Made by a program: the position numbers and the translations under genes. This document shows, piece by piece, positions 1 through 8,169 of a stretch of DNA of 64,000 bases; within the stretch, counting starts at the first letter, position 1, and the number at the start of each line of letters is the position of its first letter. The notes below the pieces were generated by a model that saw nothing but the letters and a program-made list of their open reading frames with translations, was not told where the DNA came from and made no database searches. The DNA is from Halapricum salinum (GTDB taxonomy: Archaea; Halobacteriota; Halobacteria; Halobacteriales; Haloarculaceae), in contig NZ_CP031310.1 of NCBI RefSeq assembly GCF_004799665.1, forward strand, positions 488,887-552,886, given 5' to 3'.

Positions 1-1560
1 CTGAATTCGGCCGCCAACGCCGCGATGCGGACCGCCGACCGCGAACACGGCGGCTTCGGCTCCTCTGGGCCGAAGTTCCCCCAGACCGGACGGCTGCACG
101 TCCTCCTCCGGGCGCACGAACGCACAGGTCGAGACGTCCTGCTGGACGTCGTCGAGGAGACGCTCGACGGGATGGCCGACGGCGGCATCTACGACCACCT
201 CGGGGGTGGGTTCCACCGCTATTCCACGGATCGGGAGTGGGTCGTGCCCCACTTCGAGAAGATGGGCTACGACAACGCCGAGATCCCGCGGGCGTATCTC
301 GCAGGGTATCAGGCCACCGGGAACGAGCGGTATGCGGAAGTGGTCGAAGAGACCTTCGCGTTCCTGCAACGGGAACTCCAACATCCCGAAGGCGGGTTCT
401 ACAGCACGCTCGACGCCCGGAGCGCACCGCCGGACGATCCATCCGCCGGGGACGAGGAAGGGGCGTTCTACACCTGGACGCCCGCGGAAGTTCGAGAAGC
501 GATCGACGACGAGACCACGGCGGAGCTGTTCTGTGATCGCTACGGCGTCACCGAGGCCGGGAACTTCGAGCGGACGACCGTGCTGACTCGCAGCGCGTCG
601 ATCGCGGAGCTGGCCGAGAGTTACGACCTTCCCGAGAGTGAGGTCGAAGAACGGCTCGAAGACGCTCGCGAGCAAGCCTTCGAGGCTCGGGAAGAGCGGC
701 CGCGCCCGAACCGAGACGAGAAGGTGCTGGCGAGCTGGAACGGCCTGCTCATCTCGGCACTCGCGGAGGGGGCGATCGTGCTGGAGGAGGACTATGTGGA
801 CGTGGCGGTCGCGGCGCTGGAGTTCTGTCGTGAGCAGTTGTGGGACGCCGAGGAGGAACGGCTCTCGCGGCGATTCAAGGATAGCGAGGTGAAGATCGAC
901 GGCTATCTCGAAGACTACGCCTTCCTCGCGCGTGGCGCGTTCGACACCTATCAGGCGAGTGGCGACGCGGCGCATCTCGGGTTCGCACTCGACCTGGCCG
1001 ACGCGCTGGTCGAGCGCTTCTGGGACCCACAGGAGGGAACGCTGTACTTCACCCAGACCGGCGGCGAGAGCCTGATCGCCCGCCCGCAGGAGCTGAACGA
1101 CCAGTCGACGCCCTCCAGTGCTGGCGTGGCCGCCGAGACGCTGCTCGCGCTGTCGCACTTCCGCCTCGATTCGGACTTCGAGGACGTGGCTTCGGGAGTG
1201 CTGTCGACTCACGCCGAGTCGATCGAGGGTAATCCCATTCAGCACGCCTCGCTAACGCTGGCAGCCGATCGCTACCGGAACGGATCGGTCGAGTTGACGG
1301 TGGCTGCGGATGACATGCCTGCCGAGTGGCGCGAGGTGCTGGCGAAGACGTACCTGCCGGCGCGGATTCTGGCCCGTCGGCCGGGAGACGATGGCGGGCT
1401 GGACGAGTGGCTGGTGGGGCTTGAGCTGGATGACGCACCGCCGATCTGGGCCGAGCGAGACGCGCGAGATAGCGAGCCAACCGTGTACGCCTGTCGGGAC
1501 TTCGCGTGTTCGCCGCCGCAGCACGATCTCGATGCAGCGATCGAGTGGCTTCGAGAGTGA
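1..1560 (+). CDS. DUF255/YyaL thioredoxin-domain protein, 3' part
   Basis: The reading frame is already open at base 1, so this is the C-terminal part (519 codons) of a family whose members are usually near 700 residues; the N-terminal thioredoxin-like domain lies outside the window. Visible family signatures are GGIYDHLGGGFHRYS (codons 61-75), PHFEKM (83-88), KVLASWNGLL, and a C-terminal YACRDFACSPP segment with two cysteines. The alpha/alpha-toroid body resembles N-acylglucosamine 2-epimerase folds. The catalytic role of the family is not established. One small oddity is MGYDNAE where homologs usually have MLYDNA. Confidence 0.9.
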   Translation: MNSAANAAMRTADREHGGFGSSGPKFPQTGRLHVLLRAHERTGRDVLLDVVEETLDGMADGGIYDHLGGGFHRYSTDREWVVPHFEKMGYDNAEIPRAYLAGYQATGNERYAEVVEETFAFLQRELQHPEGGFYSTLDARSAPPDDPSAGDEEGAFYTWTPAEVREAIDDETTAELFCDRYGVTEAGNFERTTVLTRSASIAELAESYDLPESEVEERLEDAREQAFEAREERPRPNRDEKVLASWNGLLISALAEGAIVLEEDYVDVAVAALEFCREQLWDAEEERLSRRFKDSEVKIDGYLEDYAFLARGAFDTYQASGDAAHLGFALDLADALVERFWDPQEGTLYFTQTGGESLIARPQELNDQSTPSSAGVAAETLLALSHFRLDSDFEDVASGVLSTHAESIEGNPIQHASLTLAADRYRNGSVELTVAADDMPAEWREVLAKTYLPARILARRPGDDGGLDEWLVGLELDDAPPIWAERDARDSEPTVYACRDFACSPPQHDLDAAIEWLRE

Positions 1561-1563
1561 GTG

Positions 1564-1579
1564 TCCTAACGAGTTAGGA
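1564..1579. promoter_or_regulatory. perfect 16-bp palindrome just upstream of a TATA-like box
   Basis: TCCTAAC-GA-GTTAGGA is a perfect inverted repeat (7-bp arms). It ends directly before an AT-rich box (about 1580-1588) that sits 27-35 bases before the ATG at 1615. This is the expected position for a dimeric regulator acting next to the TATA/BRE of a leaderless gene. It could also form a small hairpin after the preceding stop codon. Confidence 0.45.
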
Positions 1580-1614
1580 ACTATCGATAGGTCCGCACGC
1601 GAGAAGGTGTTGGT

Positions 1615-2007
1615 ATGTCGAGCACGACAGACATTCCGAATCCGAGCGAGTACGAGTGGTCATTCGAGAAGCGCGGCAGCGTCGGCATCTGGTTCATGGA
1701 GGGCTGGCAGGGTTTTGCCGACGAGGACCTGGAAGCCGCGAGCGATCACTACCGAGAGCGGGGCACGCGTAGCGACATCGAGGGGACGCTGGCAGTTTTC
1801 GGCGACAGTACGAATCTCGCTCGCGAGACCCAGGAGTACATGGGCGAAGCGTGGTCAGAGAACGGTGAGTACACTGGTGTCGACCGGATCGGATTCGTCT
1901 CGGAGGGGACGACCGCGATGGCCGTGAAGGCCGCTGTGGACGTCCCCGGAGCGGAAGTGGCGAGTTTCAGTGACGTGAACGACGCGCTCGAGTGGGCTCA
2001 GGAATAG
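1615..2007 (+). CDS. conserved small acidic protein, function unknown
   Basis: 130 residues, strongly acidic, no membrane segment or signal peptide. The alternating hydrophobic strands and short helices (SVGIWFMEGW; GTLAVFGDSTNL; GFVSEGTTAMAVKAAV; AEVASFSDVNDALEWAQE at the C-terminus) are reminiscent of STAS/SpoIIAA-like alpha-beta proteins, but I see no diagnostic motif. The ATG is preceded by a TATA-like box and the palindrome at 1564-1579, suggesting a leaderless regulated transcript. I infer a small cytosolic protein; no function can be assigned. Confidence 0.7.
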   Translation: MSSTTDIPNPSEYEWSFEKRGSVGIWFMEGWQGFADEDLEAASDHYRERGTRSDIEGTLAVFGDSTNLARETQEYMGEAWSENGEYTGVDRIGFVSEGTTAMAVKAAVDVPGAEVASFSDVNDALEWAQE

Positions 2008-2419
2008 CGTTCCCGGCAGTTTTTCGGTTGGCGATTCAGTATGCCGTCCGTGACTGTGCCACGATCCCTGTACACGGCCAGCGGCTTCCGACACGGACGG
2101 CTCTCTGACGGGAACGCAGACACGACCAACGCAGTGAAAGCCCCCGACGCGGACGGCTCGTGCGGCTCGCTGCGGTCCGTCGGTCCTTGCTTCGCCGGAC
2201 GTCGCCCTCCGCGTCGCCCCTTTCATTCCACCCGAAGCACAGCAACCGTGCCACACCCTCCCCAGCCGACTGCGCTGCTCGCTCACTTCGTTCGCTGTGC
2301 TGCTCATCCCTCGCACGGAGACAAGGCGCGCACGAGAGCGCGCCCGGCGCGCGCCAACCAGTCCTGTTCGGACAGCCGTCCACACGTCAGTGGCAGGTCT
2401 ACAGAATCGAGAGCCGATA
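2008..2419. other. 412-bp gap, no gene recognised
   Basis: Open frames exist on both strands but translate to arginine- and serine-rich text unlike the acidic proteins around them. The stretch contains GCTCGCTCACTTCGTTCGC-like GC-rich palindromic runs (about 2279-2300) of the kind seen in several gaps of this window. I see no RNA gene. Confidence 0.5.
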
Positions 2420-2821
2420 TCAATAGGTTTCTACGGACACGTCGTCGAGCAGCTCGAAGTCGTCGGTGTTCTCCGTCACGACCGTTGCGCCCGTCTCCTT
2501 GGCGACGGCTGCAATCAATATATCTCCAGCGAGGGAGTTTATCCTGTCCTGGTTGATGCTATCATCGCGGTGTAATGTCGCTTCTAACTGTCCGGCGATG
2601 ACTGCGTGGTCGGTCCGGAAGGGGACGACATCCAGCCACCCAAACGTCGACAGGATCTCGTGTCGGTCGAGTTTGTTCTGGAGGTCCCGCCCGACAGCAA
2701 TCTCCTTGGTGTTGAGCGTCGTCGTGATGAACTCGGACTCCTCGTTCCGTTCGAGGAACGCTCTCACGTTGTCTCGTCCGGCCCAGTAGCGGATGAGAAA
2801 GGTTGTGTCAAGCAGTTTCAT
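2420..2821 (-). CDS. vapC: VapC-type PIN-domain toxin
   Basis: 133 residues with a PIN-domain pattern: Asp5 in the opening KLLDTTFLI strand, Glu40 in NTKEIAVG, Asp100 in LAGDILIAAVA and an acidic ENTDDF cluster (118-122), the expected metal-binding carboxylates of this ribonuclease fold. VapC enzymes cleave tRNA or rRNA when released from VapB. Its start overlaps the end of the antitoxin gene by 14 bases, indicating co-translation. All key acidic residues seem present, so it is probably intact. The RNA target cannot be told from sequence. Confidence 0.9.
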   Translation of the reverse strand: MKLLDTTFLIRYWAGRDNVRAFLERNEESEFITTTLNTKEIAVGRDLQNKLDRHEILSTFGWLDVVPFRTDHAVIAGQLEATLHRDDSINQDRINSLAGDILIAAVAKETGATVVTENTDDFELLDDVSVETY

Positions 2822-3086
2822 CCATATCCTCGGTCTCGGAGAGTTCCTCGAGAACCTCTCGCTGGCGGTGCGCGAGGCCCGCGCTCGTCTGCCTGCGAGA
2901 CCTCTCGGCTGCCCGTTCCAGTTGCGCGGCCGCGTCTGCGTCGAGCGTCCCGAACCCCTCCCGCCAATCGGTTTGTGCCTCCGCGAGGAGACGATCTACG
3001 AGGTCTGTGAAACTTTCGCCCTCCCGCTTGCGGGCTTTCAGGCGTTCATAGACGTCCTCTCTGATGCCGATAGTTTTCGTCCCCAT
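2808..3086 (-). CDS. vapB: VapB-type antitoxin, ribbon-helix-helix like
   Basis: 92 residues. The N-terminal 36 (TKTIGIREDVYERLKARKREGESF then TDLVDRLLAE) fit a strand-helix-helix DNA-binding antitoxin, and the charged C-terminal half would wrap the toxin. It precedes vapC with overlapping ends. The ATG at 3086 lies two bases from a perfect palindrome (3088-3109), consistent with autoregulation of a leaderless transcript by the VapBC complex. Confidence 0.85.
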   Translation of the reverse strand: MGTKTIGIREDVYERLKARKREGESFTDLVDRLLAEAQTDWREGFGTLDADAAAQLERAAERSRRQTSAGLAHRQREVLEELSETEDMDETA

Positions 3087-3087
3087 A

Positions 3088-3109
3088 GTTTGTGTTTACA
3101 TACACAAAC
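3088..3109 (-). promoter_or_regulatory. vapBC operator palindrome
   Basis: GTTTGTGT-TTACAT-ACACAAAC is a perfect 8+6+8 inverted repeat. It fills the space between the vapB start (3086) and an AT-rich box on the minus strand (about 3112-3119). A bound complex here would cover the transcription start. This is the usual geometry for toxin-antitoxin autorepression; the binding protein is inferred. Confidence 0.7.
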
Positions 3110-3171
3110 ACAAAATAGTTACTCGGGAACACGGCGTGTCGACTGGCGTGCCCCGAGGAAATGCGAGTAGA

Positions 3172-3558
3172 TCAGTTCTCGTCGAAATATGCGCGAATCT
3201 CGTCGGCCAGATAGACGGCGATCGGCACCGGTTCCTCCTCGACGAAGCGGGCGACCTCCTCGCCGTCCTGCAGAACGACGACCGTCGGGATGTACTCGAT
3301 CCCGTACTTTTCGACTTTCGGGCCTTCCTTCGAGCCATCGTCGAGTTTCTCGACGGGGATCTCCTCGATTCGATCGTCGGAAATGCCTGCGGCGTCGAGT
3401 GCAGCGCCGAATTCGGGGAGTTGCTTGCGGCAGTCGCCACACCAGTCGCCGCCCCAGACGATGTACGTCAGATCGTCGAATTGGGCGAGCGTCTCGACAG
3501 TATCGCCGTAGGACTCGGCGTCGAAGACGGGATCGGGTCGCATCGTTTCGAGAGTCAT
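3172..3558 (-). CDS. thioredoxin-family protein with CGDC active site
   Basis: 128 residues with a thioredoxin-like fold: WGGDWCGDCRKQLPEF places a CxxC pair at Cys40 and Cys43, and IPTVVVLQDGEEVARF supplies the cis-Pro strand. CGDC instead of CGPC suggests a specialised thiol-disulfide exchanger. The ATG at 3558 was chosen; a second ATG at 3543 would remove five residues. The longer open frame upstream is the shadow of the next gene. No signal peptide, so it is cytosolic. Confidence 0.85.
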   Translation of the reverse strand: MTLETMRPDPVFDAESYGDTVETLAQFDDLTYIVWGGDWCGDCRKQLPEFGAALDAAGISDDRIEEIPVEKLDDGSKEGPKVEKYGIEYIPTVVVLQDGEEVARFVEEEPVPIAVYLADEIRAYFDEN

Positions 3559-3610
3559 GACTCCCCGTTCGAGAGCGGCGAATAAAACGGTCGCGGGTCG
3601 GAGTCGGGGA

Positions 3611-4810
3611 TTACTGCTCGAAGGCGCTGACGACTTCCTGGGTCGCGGCGTCGATGTCCCACTCGGCGACGAACGAGGACATCGCGGTCTTGAGTTCGAT
3701 GAGTTGGTCCGGCCGCACGCCCAGCCCGTGGGTGATCGACAGCGGCTGTGAGCGCGAGGACTGGAAGGCCTTGTGCTGGCCCTGGAGGAACGCATTGAAC
3801 TCCCCCATCGAGACGTCCGTCCGCGGCGGGATCGACCCCTTCTTCTGGTTGAATCGGCGCTGGCCGTCCGCCGAGCCGGCGTACTGCAGGAAGGTGCCGA
3901 CGGCGTCCTCGTTGTCGGTCATCGACGAGGCGATCACGGCGTCCATGTTCATCGCGTATTCGCCCTCGGTCCCGGGGAAGGGGACGTGTTCCCAGTCGCT
4001 ACCGTAGGTGAAGCCGTCGGTCTCGGTGTAGGCCCCGGCGGCCCAGTCGCCCTGGTGGAAGAACGTCGACTCGCCCTCGATGAAGCGTTCGTTGGCGTCG
4101 GTCAGCGACATGTACAGCGCGTCGTCGGTCGCGAGATCGGCGTAGGTCCCGACGATGTCCAGCGCGTCGGCGATCGCCTGCCGGTTGGCCGACGCTCGCC
4201 CGTCGCTCACGGCCTTGTAGACATCGTGGCCGTGCTCGCCCAGCAGCACTGTCTCCCACAGCTGCAGGACCGTCCAGGGGTTCTTCATCGGAAAGAGCAT
4301 GCCGACCTGCCCGGTCTCGGCTTCGGCCTGCCGGAGCATCTCCACGAACTCGCGAGGGCTCGACGCGCTGGAGGGATCGATCCCGGCCTCGACGGCCAGA
4401 TCGACGTTGTAGAAGAGGTTGTTGATCCGGTGGATGTTCAGCGGGACGGCGTGATAGACGCCGTCGAACTCCGAGGCCCCGCGCGGACCGTCGAGATACT
4501 GCTGCTCCATGTCCGACTGGTTCCAGACGTCGGAGATGTCCGCCAGGACGTTGGCCTCGACGTACGGAAAGAGGTTCTTGCCCGGCCACTCGACCCACAG
4601 GTCCGGCGGCGTCTCCTTGAGGATGCGACTCTTGACGGCCAGACTGAGGTTCTCGTTGGTGACGTCCCCCAGCGAGACGTCAGGATGGCGACTCTGAAAC
4701 CCCGACAACAGGGCCTCCATCGCCGCCTCACCATCGCCGCCCACCATCCGGTGAAGCAACTCCGTGTCGGTCCGGCCCCGGGAACTGAATTGCTCGCCAG
4801 AACGTGACAT
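3611..4810 (-). CDS. sugar-type solute-binding protein lacking a signal peptide
   Basis: 399 residues resembling ABC-transporter family 1 sugar-binding proteins: GGDGEAAMEALLSGFQSRHPDV near the start, NIHRINNLFYNVDL, FFHQGDWAAGAY, a PFPGTEGEYAMNMDAVI stretch and the long helical C-terminus. Normally these are exported lipoproteins with a Tat or Sec signal and lipobox Cys. Here the binding-protein fold begins by about residue 15 with no hydrophobic segment or Cys, and a TAG in frame at 4817-4819 excludes a longer N-terminus. No permease or ATPase genes are adjacent. The divergent neighbour is a chemotaxis transducer, so a signalling rather than transport role is likely. Confidence 0.85.
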   Translation of the reverse strand: MSRSGEQFSSRGRTDTELLHRMVGGDGEAAMEALLSGFQSRHPDVSLGDVTNENLSLAVKSRILKETPPDLWVEWPGKNLFPYVEANVLADISDVWNQSDMEQQYLDGPRGASEFDGVYHAVPLNIHRINNLFYNVDLAVEAGIDPSSASSPREFVEMLRQAEAETGQVGMLFPMKNPWTVLQLWETVLLGEHGHDVYKAVSDGRASANRQAIADALDIVGTYADLATDDALYMSLTDANERFIEGESTFFHQGDWAAGAYTETDGFTYGSDWEHVPFPGTEGEYAMNMDAVIASSMTDNEDAVGTFLQYAGSADGQRRFNQKKGSIPPRTDVSMGEFNAFLQGQHKAFQSSRSQPLSITHGLGVRPDQLIELKTAMSSFVAEWDIDAATQEVVSAFEQ

Positions 4811-4980
4811 GATCGTCTATACTGGCGTTTCTGCTACCCTGTATTGAACCTACCGCCGACGTTCTCACGTCTGGTAATACTTCCGGAGGCGTCCGCCGCT
4901 CTCCTCTCAGGTCGAGGAGATCCGACGAGAGAAGGCGATTTCGAGCGGGTCTGAGAACAAAATCTGATATTGGGTGGAAG

Positions 4981-4990
4981 GATATATATG
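4981..4990 (+). promoter_or_regulatory. TATA box of the transducer gene
   Basis: GATATATATG is centred about 28 bases before the ATG at 5013, the spacing of a leaderless haloarchaeal promoter. The 202-bp divergent region also serves the binding-protein gene at 4810, for which only a weak AT-rich box (about 4838-4845) is visible. Confidence 0.6.
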
Positions 4991-5012
4991 GTCGATTGGG
5001 TAACGTAGACAC

Positions 5013-6494
5013 ATGCGATTGTTCGCCGAACGAGCTACAACTGCGGCACTCGGATTCCAGCTGGTGCACGCGTTCTATCAGGCGCTTCTGCCGTCTCTCG
5101 TCTCCGGGCCGGCGTACGTGCTACTCGCGGCGAGCGGACTACTCGCAGCGGTCGGCACGCTCGGGTACGCCGTCTGGCGACTTGACGAGCGGTTCGCGAA
5201 CGTCCACGCCGAGCGGGAGGATCTCCGAGAGGAACGGGACGCACTCGAAGACGAGCGCGAGGCGCTCCGTGCGGAGCGGGACACGCTCGAAGTCCGTCTC
5301 GAAGCGGCACGGGATGCACTCACGGATCTGCAGGATCAACGCGTCCAGACTCCGGCGACGCCGATGACGACCGACGGTGGTGTCCAGACGGCCGGCAATC
5401 TCTCGACGGAGGAACTGGACGACTACATCGCCGTCTGCTGTGACACCATCGAGCAGACCGGCGACGGCGACCTCCGCCAGCGCCTCGACGTCGACACGCC
5501 TTCGGAAGCGCTCAATCGTCTCTCCCGGGAGTTCAACGAGATGGCGACGGCCTTCGAGCAAACGATCGACACGGCAAACGAGTTCAGCGAGGACGTCGCC
5601 GGCTCCTCAGAACAGGTCACGACCGCGACCCAGGCCGTGATGGAGGCTAGCGAGAGCGTCGCCGAGACGATTCAGGAGATCGCCGACGTCTTCCACGAGC
5701 AGCACACCCAGATCAGCCAGATCTCCGAGGAGATGGGCGACATGTCCGCGACGATTCAAGAGATCGCCGCCTCCAGCAACGAGGTCGCCGAGAAGGCAGA
5801 CAAGACCGAGCGCGAGACGGTCCAGGGGATCGAAGCCGCTCGCGGGGTCGCCGACGCGATGGACGAAGCCAGCGACCAGACCGACACCGTCGTCGAGGCC
5901 GTCGAGACGCTCGACGACCAGATGAAAGAGGTCGGACAGATCGTCGACATGATCGACCGGATCGCAGAACAGACGAACATCCTCGCGCTGAACGCCTCGA
6001 TCGAAGCCGCTCACGCCTCGACTGGCGAGGAGACCGGTTTCGGCGTCGTCGCAGACGAGGTCAAGAGCCTCGCCGAGGAGACCAAAGACGCAACCAAGCA
6101 GATCGAGGCGCTCATCGAGGACATCCAGGACCAGACGAGCGAGACCGTCGAGGAGATCAACGAGATGCAGTCGACTGTCGAAGACGGCCAGGAGGATGTC
6201 CAGGAAGGGCTAGAAGCGCTCGAATCGATCATGGACCACGTCCAGCAGACGACCAGCGGCGTCAAGGAGATCTCCAACGCGACCGACGATCAGGCCGCTT
6301 CCAGCGAGGAGGTCGCCTCGATCGCCGACGAGGCCGCAGAGACTTCCCGAGCGAACATGGAAGAGGCCGAGCACGTCGCCGCCGTCGCCGAAGAGCAGAC
6401 CCTCGCGCTCGGCGAGATGTACGTCAACGCGAAGATGCTCACGATGCGTGCCCGACAGCTCTCGACGCTGTTCGACCGCTACGAAACCGAGTGA
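5013..6494 (+). CDS. methyl-accepting chemotaxis transducer without ectodomain
   Basis: 493 residues. Two hydrophobic stretches near the N-terminus (about 8-30 and 32-54) with almost no loop between them, a charged coiled coil (60-108), a probable HAMP region (about 130-190), and a classic signalling hairpin with [18 protein letters not shown] at 316-333. Long flanking heptads carry Glu/Gln methylation sites. It should couple to CheW/CheA and flagellar control. There is no extracellular sensing domain, so input must come through the membrane segments or a cytoplasmic partner; the divergently encoded solute-binding protein without a signal peptide is the obvious candidate. Confidence 0.93.
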   Translation: MRLFAERATTAALGFQLVHAFYQALLPSLVSGPAYVLLAASGLLAAVGTLGYAVWRLDERFANVHAEREDLREERDALEDEREALRAERDTLEVRLEAARDALTDLQDQRVQTPATPMTTDGGVQTAGNLSTEELDDYIAVCCDTIEQTGDGDLRQRLDVDTPSEALNRLSREFNEMATAFEQTIDTANEFSEDVAGSSEQVTTATQAVMEASESVAETIQEIADVFHEQHTQISQISEEMGDMSATIQEIAASSNEVAEKADKTERETVQGIEAARGVADAMDEASDQTDTVVEAVETLDDQMKEVGQIVDMIDRIAEQTNILALNASIEAAHASTGEETGFGVVADEVKSLAEETKDATKQIEALIEDIQDQTSETVEEINEMQSTVEDGQEDVQEGLEALESIMDHVQQTTSGVKEISNATDDQAASSEEVASIADEAAETSRANMEEAEHVAAVAEEQTLALGEMYVNAKMLTMRARQLSTLFDRYETE

Positions 6495-6557
6495 TTTCCC
6501 GCGAGTCGACGCCAGTAGAGGCCCACTTTTACTACCTGGTCGGTCCTGCACTCGACT

Positions 6558-7523
6558 ATGGACGTAGGCGTACTGACCGTTCCGCTCGGCGACCAGTCCC
6601 GTGAATCAGCGTTCGGATATCTTGCGGACCTCGGCGTCGGCGCGGTCGAGCTCGGCTGTGGTGGCTATCCCGGCCAGGGCCATCTCGACCGCGAGACACT
6701 GCTTACGGATCCGGACGCACGGGCCGACTTGCGTACGGATCTCGACGAGTACGATCTCCGCGTGAGCGCACTCGCGACGCACAACAACCCCTTGCACCCC
6801 GACGACGAGCGGGCCAGCGAGGCCGACACCGAACTCCGGGAAGCCATCGAACTAGCAGACGTGCTCGATATCGGCACTGTCACCTGCTTCTCGGGACTGC
6901 CGGCCGGCGGCCCGAACGACGAGGTGCCAAACTGGGTGACCGCACCCTGGCCCGGCGAGCACGCCGACGCCCACGAGTACCAGTGGGAGGTCGCCACCGA
7001 CTACTGGCGCGACCTGGCTGAACACGCCGCCGAACACGAGGTCGACGTCGCCATCGAGATGCACCCGAACATGCTGGTCTACGAGCCCTCGGGGATGCTC
7101 GAACTCCGCGACCGGACCAACGACCGGATCGGCGCGAACTTCGATCCCTCCCACCTGTACTGGCAGGGAATCGAGATTACCGACGCGATCCGGCTGCTGG
7201 GCGCACACGACGCCATCCACCACTTCCACGCCAAGGACACCAGAGTCTACGACGCCCAGGCCCGGACGAACGGTGTCCTCGACATGACGCCCTACGACGA
7301 GGTCGCGGATCGCTCGTGGATCTTCCGCTCGGTGGGCTACGGCCACGGCGAGGATCACTGGCGGGACATCGTCTCGACGCTGCGAATGGTCGGCTACGGC
7401 GGCGCGCTCTCGATTGAACACGAGGACGCGCTGACCTCGGCCAGTGAGGGGCTCGAAAAGGGAATCGAGCTGCTTCAGCGCGTGGTATTCGAGGAGCAGC
7501 CCGGGGACGCGTTCTGGGCGTAG
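6558..7523 (+). CDS. sugar phosphate isomerase/epimerase (xylose-isomerase-like TIM barrel)
   Basis: 321 residues with AP-endonuclease-2/xylose-isomerase barrel signatures: VGAVELGCGGYPG, VDVAIEMHPNMLVYEP (metal-ligand Glu), GANFDPSHLYWQG (Asp/His), IHHFHAKDTRVYD and GGALSIEHEDAL near the C-terminus (final metal-ligand Glu). These positions form the divalent-metal site used for ketose/aldose interconversion. It follows the transducer/binding-protein pair, so a link to sugar sensing is possible but not shown. Substrate unknown. Confidence 0.9.
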   Translation: MDVGVLTVPLGDQSRESAFGYLADLGVGAVELGCGGYPGQGHLDRETLLTDPDARADLRTDLDEYDLRVSALATHNNPLHPDDERASEADTELREAIELADVLDIGTVTCFSGLPAGGPNDEVPNWVTAPWPGEHADAHEYQWEVATDYWRDLAEHAAEHEVDVAIEMHPNMLVYEPSGMLELRDRTNDRIGANFDPSHLYWQGIEITDAIRLLGAHDAIHHFHAKDTRVYDAQARTNGVLDMTPYDEVADRSWIFRSVGYGHGEDHWRDIVSTLRMVGYGGALSIEHEDALTSASEGLEKGIELLQRVVFEEQPGDAFWA

Positions 7524-7566
7524 CAGCCGCTCTGGGTGTCACGCGATCGGAAAACTGGGTGTCCCG

Positions 7567-8067
7567 CTAGGCCGGGACCTGTCTGTCGAGAACGACCGCT
7601 GTCAGGACCGCAGTGACAGTTGCGCCGATCAGTGAAACGAGCACTCCCGCAATTTCGTCACCGATACTGAAGTCGATGGCGTCTGGCGCGGTGACCGTCA
7701 TGAGGAGTAGCGAGACGACGAGAACGACCGCCGTTCCAGCGGCGGCAGCGATCGCCGCGGGCTGGTAGGACGATATCTGGGCGTCCGTACTCGTGTGGTA
7801 GTACACACCGATACCGAAGGCGAACAGCAACCCGAATACGGGGCCGTCAGTGTACCCGAAGACAGCGTCCACTGCCCTGTAGAACATATCATCCTCGATA
7901 GCGCTGTATAGTCTCGAGTCCTCGGACGCGAGTGAATACTCCAGCAGATGATAGACGAACGATCCGATCGCGAATACCCCATACACTGCGATTCCGAATA
8001 GTGCATGACGAACGCCGTCTGATTGGCTTGACTGTTGTCGTGGCCGCCCACCCTGTTGTGAAGACAT
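7567..8067 (-). CDS. four-helix membrane protein, function unknown
   Basis: 166 residues: a polar Gln/Ser-rich N-terminus (1-20), then four hydrophobic segments at roughly 21-45, 65-88, 103-125 and 138-160, separated by an acidic loop (SLASEDSRLYSAIEDD). I recognise no family motif. The ATG at 8067 is preceded by an AT-rich box (TTTATATGTC on the minus strand, about 8090-8100) with leaderless spacing. It is encoded next to, and on the same strand as, another small membrane protein with a repeat tail. Confidence 0.75.
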   Translation of the reverse strand: MSSQQGGRPRQQSSQSDGVRHALFGIAVYGVFAIGSFVYHLLEYSLASEDSRLYSAIEDDMFYRAVDAVFGYTDGPVFGLLFAFGIGVYYHTSTDAQISSYQPAAIAAAAGTAVVLVVSLLLMTVTAPDAIDFSIGDEIAGVLVSLIGATVTAVLTAVVLDRQVPA

Positions 8068-8169
8068 ATCGACTTTTGATCCTCGACAGAGACATATAAA
8101 TCCTATTAGATAGGTTCCCCGATACAGGGGGCAGTTCGCTCAGTCAGCCTCCGCGAGACCTGATCGCCG

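Noticed and set aside
2041-2556. 171-codon plus-strand frame in the gap before vapC
   Set aside because: Arg/Ser/Pro-rich, non-acidic composition, runs antisense into vapC, and has no family features.
3773-4807. 344-codon plus-strand frame over the binding-protein gene
   Set aside because: Antisense shadow; typical Val/Gly/Leu/His composition of mirrored GC-rich acidic genes.
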